Shown piece after piece: positions 60,053 to 64,000 of a stretch of 64,000 nucleotides of DNA; position 1 is the stretch's first letter, and each line of letters begins with the position of its first letter. The stretch spans positions 1,240,001-1,304,000 of the forward strand of contig NC_134997.1 in the NCBI RefSeq assembly GCF_050947335.1. The letters run 5' to 3'. Made by a program: the position numbers and the translations under genes. The DNA is from Megachile rotundata (lineage: Eukaryota; Arthropoda; Insecta; Hymenoptera; Megachilidae). The notes under the pieces are model-generated. The model was given only the letters and a program-made list of their open reading frames with translations. It ran no database searches and had not been told where the DNA came from.

Positions 60053-62150
60053 TCACAATCACGATCAAACAATCACTATCACCCAATCACGATCACCCAA
60101 TCACGATCACCCAATCACGATCACACAATAACGATCACACAATCACGATCACACAATCACGATCACACAATCACGATCACACAATCACACAGCCACAATC
60201 CCACAATAACGATCACACAATCACGACCACACAGTCACAATCACACAATCGCAATCACAATCACACAATCACAGTCACACAATCACAATCACACAACCAC
60301 AACCACACAATCCCACAATCACGATCACACAATCACGACCACACAGTCACGATCACACAATCGCAATCACACAACCACAATCACACAACCACAATCACAC
60401 AATCACAACCACACAATCACAATCACACAATCACGATCACACAATCACGATCACACAATCACAATCACACAATCACAATCAAACAATCACGATCACACAA
60501 TCACGATCGCACAATCACGATCGCACAATCACGATCGCACAATCACGATCGCACAATCACGATCGCACAATCACGTTCGCACAATCACGATCGCACAATC
60601 ACGATCGCACAATCACGATGGCACAATCACGATCGCACAATCACGATCGCACAGTCACAATCCCACAATCACGATCACACAATCACGACCACACAGTCGC
60701 AATCACACAATCGCAATCACACAATCGCAATCACACAATCGCAATCACACAATCGCAATCACACAATCGCAATCACACAATCACAATCACACAATCAAAC
60801 AATCGCAATCAAACAATCGCAATCACACAATCAAACAATCGCAATCAAACAATCGCAATCACACAATCGCAATCACGCAATCGCAATCACACAAACGCAA
60901 TCACACAATCGCAATCACACAATCGCAATCACACAATCGCGATCACACAATCGCGATCACACAGTCGCGATCACACAATCGCGATCACACAATCACGATC
61001 ACACAATCACGATCACACAATCCCACAATCACGATCACACAATCACGACCACACAGTCGCAATCACACAATCGCAATCACACAATCGCAATCACACAATC
61101 GCAATCACACAATCGCAATCACACAATCGCAATCTCACAATCACAATCACACAATCACAGTCACACAATCGCACAGTCACAATCCCACAATCACGATCAC
61201 CCAATCACGATCACCCAATCACGATCACCCAATCACGATCACCCAATCACGATCACCCAATCACGATCACACAATCACGATCACACAATCACGATCACAC
61301 AATCACGATCACACAATCACGATCACACAATCACGATCACGCAATCCCACAATCACGATCACACAATCACGACCACACAGTCACAATCACACAATCGCAA
61401 TCACAATCACACAATCACAATCACACAATCACAATCACACAATCACAATCACACAATCAAACAATCGCAATCAAACAATCGCGATCACACAATCGCAATC
61501 GCACAATCGCAATCACACAATCGCGATCACACAATCGCGATCACACAATCGCGATCACACAATCACGATCACACAATCACGATCACACAATCACGATCAC
61601 ACTATCACGATCACACAATCACGATCACACAATCACACAGTCACAATCCCACAATCGCGATCACACAATCGCGATCACACAATCGCGATCACACAATCGC
61701 GATCACACATTCGCGATCACACAATCACGACAACACAGTCACGATCACACAATCGCAATCACACAATCACAATCATACAACCACAATCACACAATCACGA
61801 CCACACAATCACGACCACACAATCACGATCACACAATCACGATGACACTATCACGATCACACAATCACGATCACACAATCATGATCACACAATCACGATC
61901 ACACAATCACAATCACGCAATCACGATCACACATTCACAATCACACAACCACAACCACACAATCACACAGTCACAATCCCACAATCACGATCACACAATC
62001 ACGACCACACAGTCACAATCACACAATCGCAATCACAATCCCACAATCACAATCACACAATCACATTCACACAATCACAATCACACAACCACAACCACAC
62101 AATCCCACAGTCACAATCCCACAATCACGGTCACACAATCACAGTCACAA

Positions 62151-62228
62151 AATCACAATCACAATCACAATCACAATCACAATCACAATCACAATCACAA
62201 TCACAATCACAATCACAATCACAATCAC
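62151..62228 (+). repeat. (AATCAC)n tract, 13 copies
   Basis: 78 bp of uninterrupted hexamer, preceded by CACAGTCACAA and followed by ACAATCACAGTCAC. The flanks differ from those of the X1-X3 tracts and resemble those of the HOR-domain tract, so it has a separate origin within the array. Confidence 0.92.
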
Positions 62229-62880
62229 ACAATCACAGTCACACAATCACAATCACACAATCGCACAGTCACAATCCTACAATCACGATCACCCAATCAC
62301 GATCACCCAATCACGATCACCCAATCACGATCACACAATCACGATCACACAATCACGATCACACAATCACACAGTCACAATCCCACAATCACGATCACAC
62401 AATCACACAGTCACAATCACACAATCGCAATCACAATCCCACAATCACAATCACACAATCACATTCACACAATCACAATCACACAACCACAACCACACAA
62501 TCCCACAGTCACAATCCAACAATCACGATGACACAATCACGACCACACAATCACGATCACACAATCACACAGTCACAATCCCACAATAACGATCACACGA
62601 TCACGACCACACAGTCACAATCACACAATCGCAATCACAATCACACAATCACAGTCACACAATCACAATCACACAACCACAACCACACAATCCCACAGTC
62701 ACAATCCCACAATCACGATCACACAATCACGACCACACAGTCACGATCACACAATCGCAATCACACAACCACAATCACACAACCACAATCACACAATCAC
62801 AATCACACAATCACGACCACACAATCACGATCACACAATCACAATCACACAATCACGATCACACAATCACGATCAAACAA

Positions 62881-64000
62881 TCACGATCACACAATCACGA
62901 TCACACAATCACGATCACACAATCACGATCACACAATCACGATCACACAATCACGATCACACAATCACGATCACAGAATCACGATCACACAATCCCACAA
63001 TCACGATCACACAATCACGACCACACAGTCACAATCACACAATCGCAATCACAATCACACAATCACAATCACACAATCACAATCACACAATCACAATCAC
63101 ACAATCACAATCACACAATCACAATCACACAATCACAATCACACAATCACAATCACACAATCACAATCACACAATCACAATCACACAATCACAATCACAC
63201 AATCACAATCACACAATCAAACAATCGCAATCAAACAATCGCAATCACACAATCGCAATCACACAATCGCAATCACACAATCGCAATCACACAAACGCAA
63301 TCACACAATCGCAATCACACAATCGCAATCACACAATTGCAATCACACAATCGCAATCACACAATCACGATCACACAATCACGATCACACAATCACGATC
63401 CCACAATCACGATCACACAATCACGATCACACAATCACGATCAGACAATCACCGTCACACAATCACGATCACAAAACGACGATCACAATCACGATCACAC
63501 AATCACGATTACACAATCACGATCACAGAATCCTAATCACACAATCAGGATCACACAATCACGATCACATAATCACGGTCACACAATCACGGTCACACAA
63601 TCACGATCACACAATCACGATCACACAATCACACAATCACAATCACAATCACATAATCACAATCACACAATCACAATCACACAATCACAATCAAACAATC
63701 ACGATCGCACAATCACGATCGCACAATCACGATCGCACAATCACGATCGCACAATCACGATCGCACAATCACGATCGCACAATCACGATCGCACAATCAC
63801 GATCGCACAATCACGATCGCACAATCACGATCGCACAATCACGATCGCACAATCACGATCGCACAATCACGATCGCACAATCACGACCACACAATCACAC
63901 AGTCACAATCCCACAATCACGATCACACAATCGCAATCACAATCCCACAATCACAATGACACAATCACAGTCACGATCACACAATCACAATCACACAATC
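62881..64000 (+). repeat. Super-unit X4, cut by the window end
   Basis: D units, a long N run of about 12 units (about 63045-63218), AAACAATC, R units with CAATTGC, CACCGTC, AAAACGACG (63473), CCTAATC (63532), a P run, and CAATGAC near 63955. The order matches X1-X3 but the CATGATC variant is absent (CACGATC at about 63376). The copy continues past the window. Confidence 0.86.

Larger units (their letters stand above)
56670..62880 (+). repeat. Right-hand super-unit X3
   Basis: CGATGGCACAATCCC (ATG 56670), AAAACGACG 57489, CCTAATC 57548, CAATTCC near 58214, hexamer tract 58946-59047, CGATGGCAC 59778 and 60618, a 13-unit RG run, and the CAATAACG module near 60129. That module has lost 14 bp at about 60315 compared with 45.24 and 54.24 kb. 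X3 continues with a CACGACAACAC/CACGATGACAC block and, unlike X2, a block at 61.9-62.3 kb with its own hexamer tract. Confidence 0.85.
1..64000 (+). repeat. 14-bp minisatellite/satellite array filling the window
   Basis: Every row of the window is built from the 14-mer CACAATCACGATCA and close variants in one orientation, with short (CAATCA)n tracts between. No inverted copy, unique flank, transposon or gene interrupts it. The N variant CACAATCACAATCA equals two CAATCA hexamers plus a CA dinucleotide, so the 14-mer probably arose from a hexamer array (inference). The canonical unit has 6 A, 5 C, 2 T and 1 G, which explains the G-poor + strand. Blocks of different variants are arranged in kilobase-scale higher-order repeats. 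I do not recognise the family. The size and hierarchy are typical of eukaryotic satellite DNA. Both ends run off the window. Confidence 0.97.

Noticed and set aside
48397..63486. AAAACGACG sites as insertion-element ends or target duplications
   Set aside because: The four copies lie in the same position of a super-unit and no element-like sequence adjoins them. A single variant unit duplicated with its block explains them.
1..64000. CRISPR array
   Set aside because: Repeats are contiguous 14-mers with no unique spacers of constant length, and there are no cas genes.
1..64000. G-quadruplex, i-motif or rho-independent terminator structures
   Set aside because: Neither strand has the runs of three or more G needed for a quadruplex. 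The only palindromes are short (6-8 bp), with no stem-loop plus T-run.

Overview
All 64 kb of this window is one low-complexity tandem-repeat array. I see no gene, RNA gene, transposon or stretch of unique sequence on either strand. The basic unit is a 14-bp minisatellite monomer, CACAATCACGATCA in the + orientation, throughout in the same orientation. It is interspersed with short tracts of a 6-bp unit (CAATCA)n. The + strand is rich in A and C and very poor in G. An array of this size and hierarchy points to eukaryotic satellite or minisatellite heterochromatin (pericentromeric, subtelomeric or interstitial), probably from a long-read assembly. I cannot name the species, and I do not recognise the family.

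The monomer varies mainly at three positions, 8, 10 and 14. Each is the purine of a C-purine dinucleotide, so each site is either CpG or CpA. I use these names: D (CACAATCACGATCA), N (CACAATCACAATCA, no CpG), R (CACAATCGCAATCA), RG (CACAATCGCGATCA) and P (CACAATCACGATCG). A fourth variable position gives CCCAATC units (called C-type). Blocks of one type alternate with blocks of another and make up the visible structure.

Layout. 1-4310: D blocks and R runs with local duplications. 4311-7400: one complete higher-order unit, then a second copy of the 2.7-4.25 kb block and a long R run. 7430-9275: P blocks rich in CGATCG. 9745 to about 25890: an ordered higher-order repeat (HOR) domain. Its units run from about 0.2 to 1.8 kb and are bounded by a CCTAATC marker; a 5.08-kb group of four units is itself tandemly duplicated (16011-21092 and 21093 to about 25890). 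25890-31100: mixed blocks. 31113-33545: long homogeneous D and R runs and a hexamer tract. 33545-44717: multi-kb duplications, including a 1.9-kb block repeated at an offset of exactly 6639 bp. 44911-45134: the longest hexamer tract, about 37 copies. 45135-64000: module copies and three to four tandem super-units of 3.4-6 kb, the last cut by the window end.

The long open frames on the + strand, up to about 2200 codons, are arithmetical by-products of the repeat. The monomer is 14 bp (14 mod 3 = 2), so all three + frames read the same Ser/His/Asn/Asp/Thr/Ile/Gln-rich 14-residue cycle, and that cycle contains no stop. The reverse strand carries TGA in every frame every 42 bp. I annotate no CDS.

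Boundaries were read by eye from marker variants and should be taken as good to about one or two monomers. Copy numbers marked 'about' are hand counts. Distances between named markers were computed from their positions.
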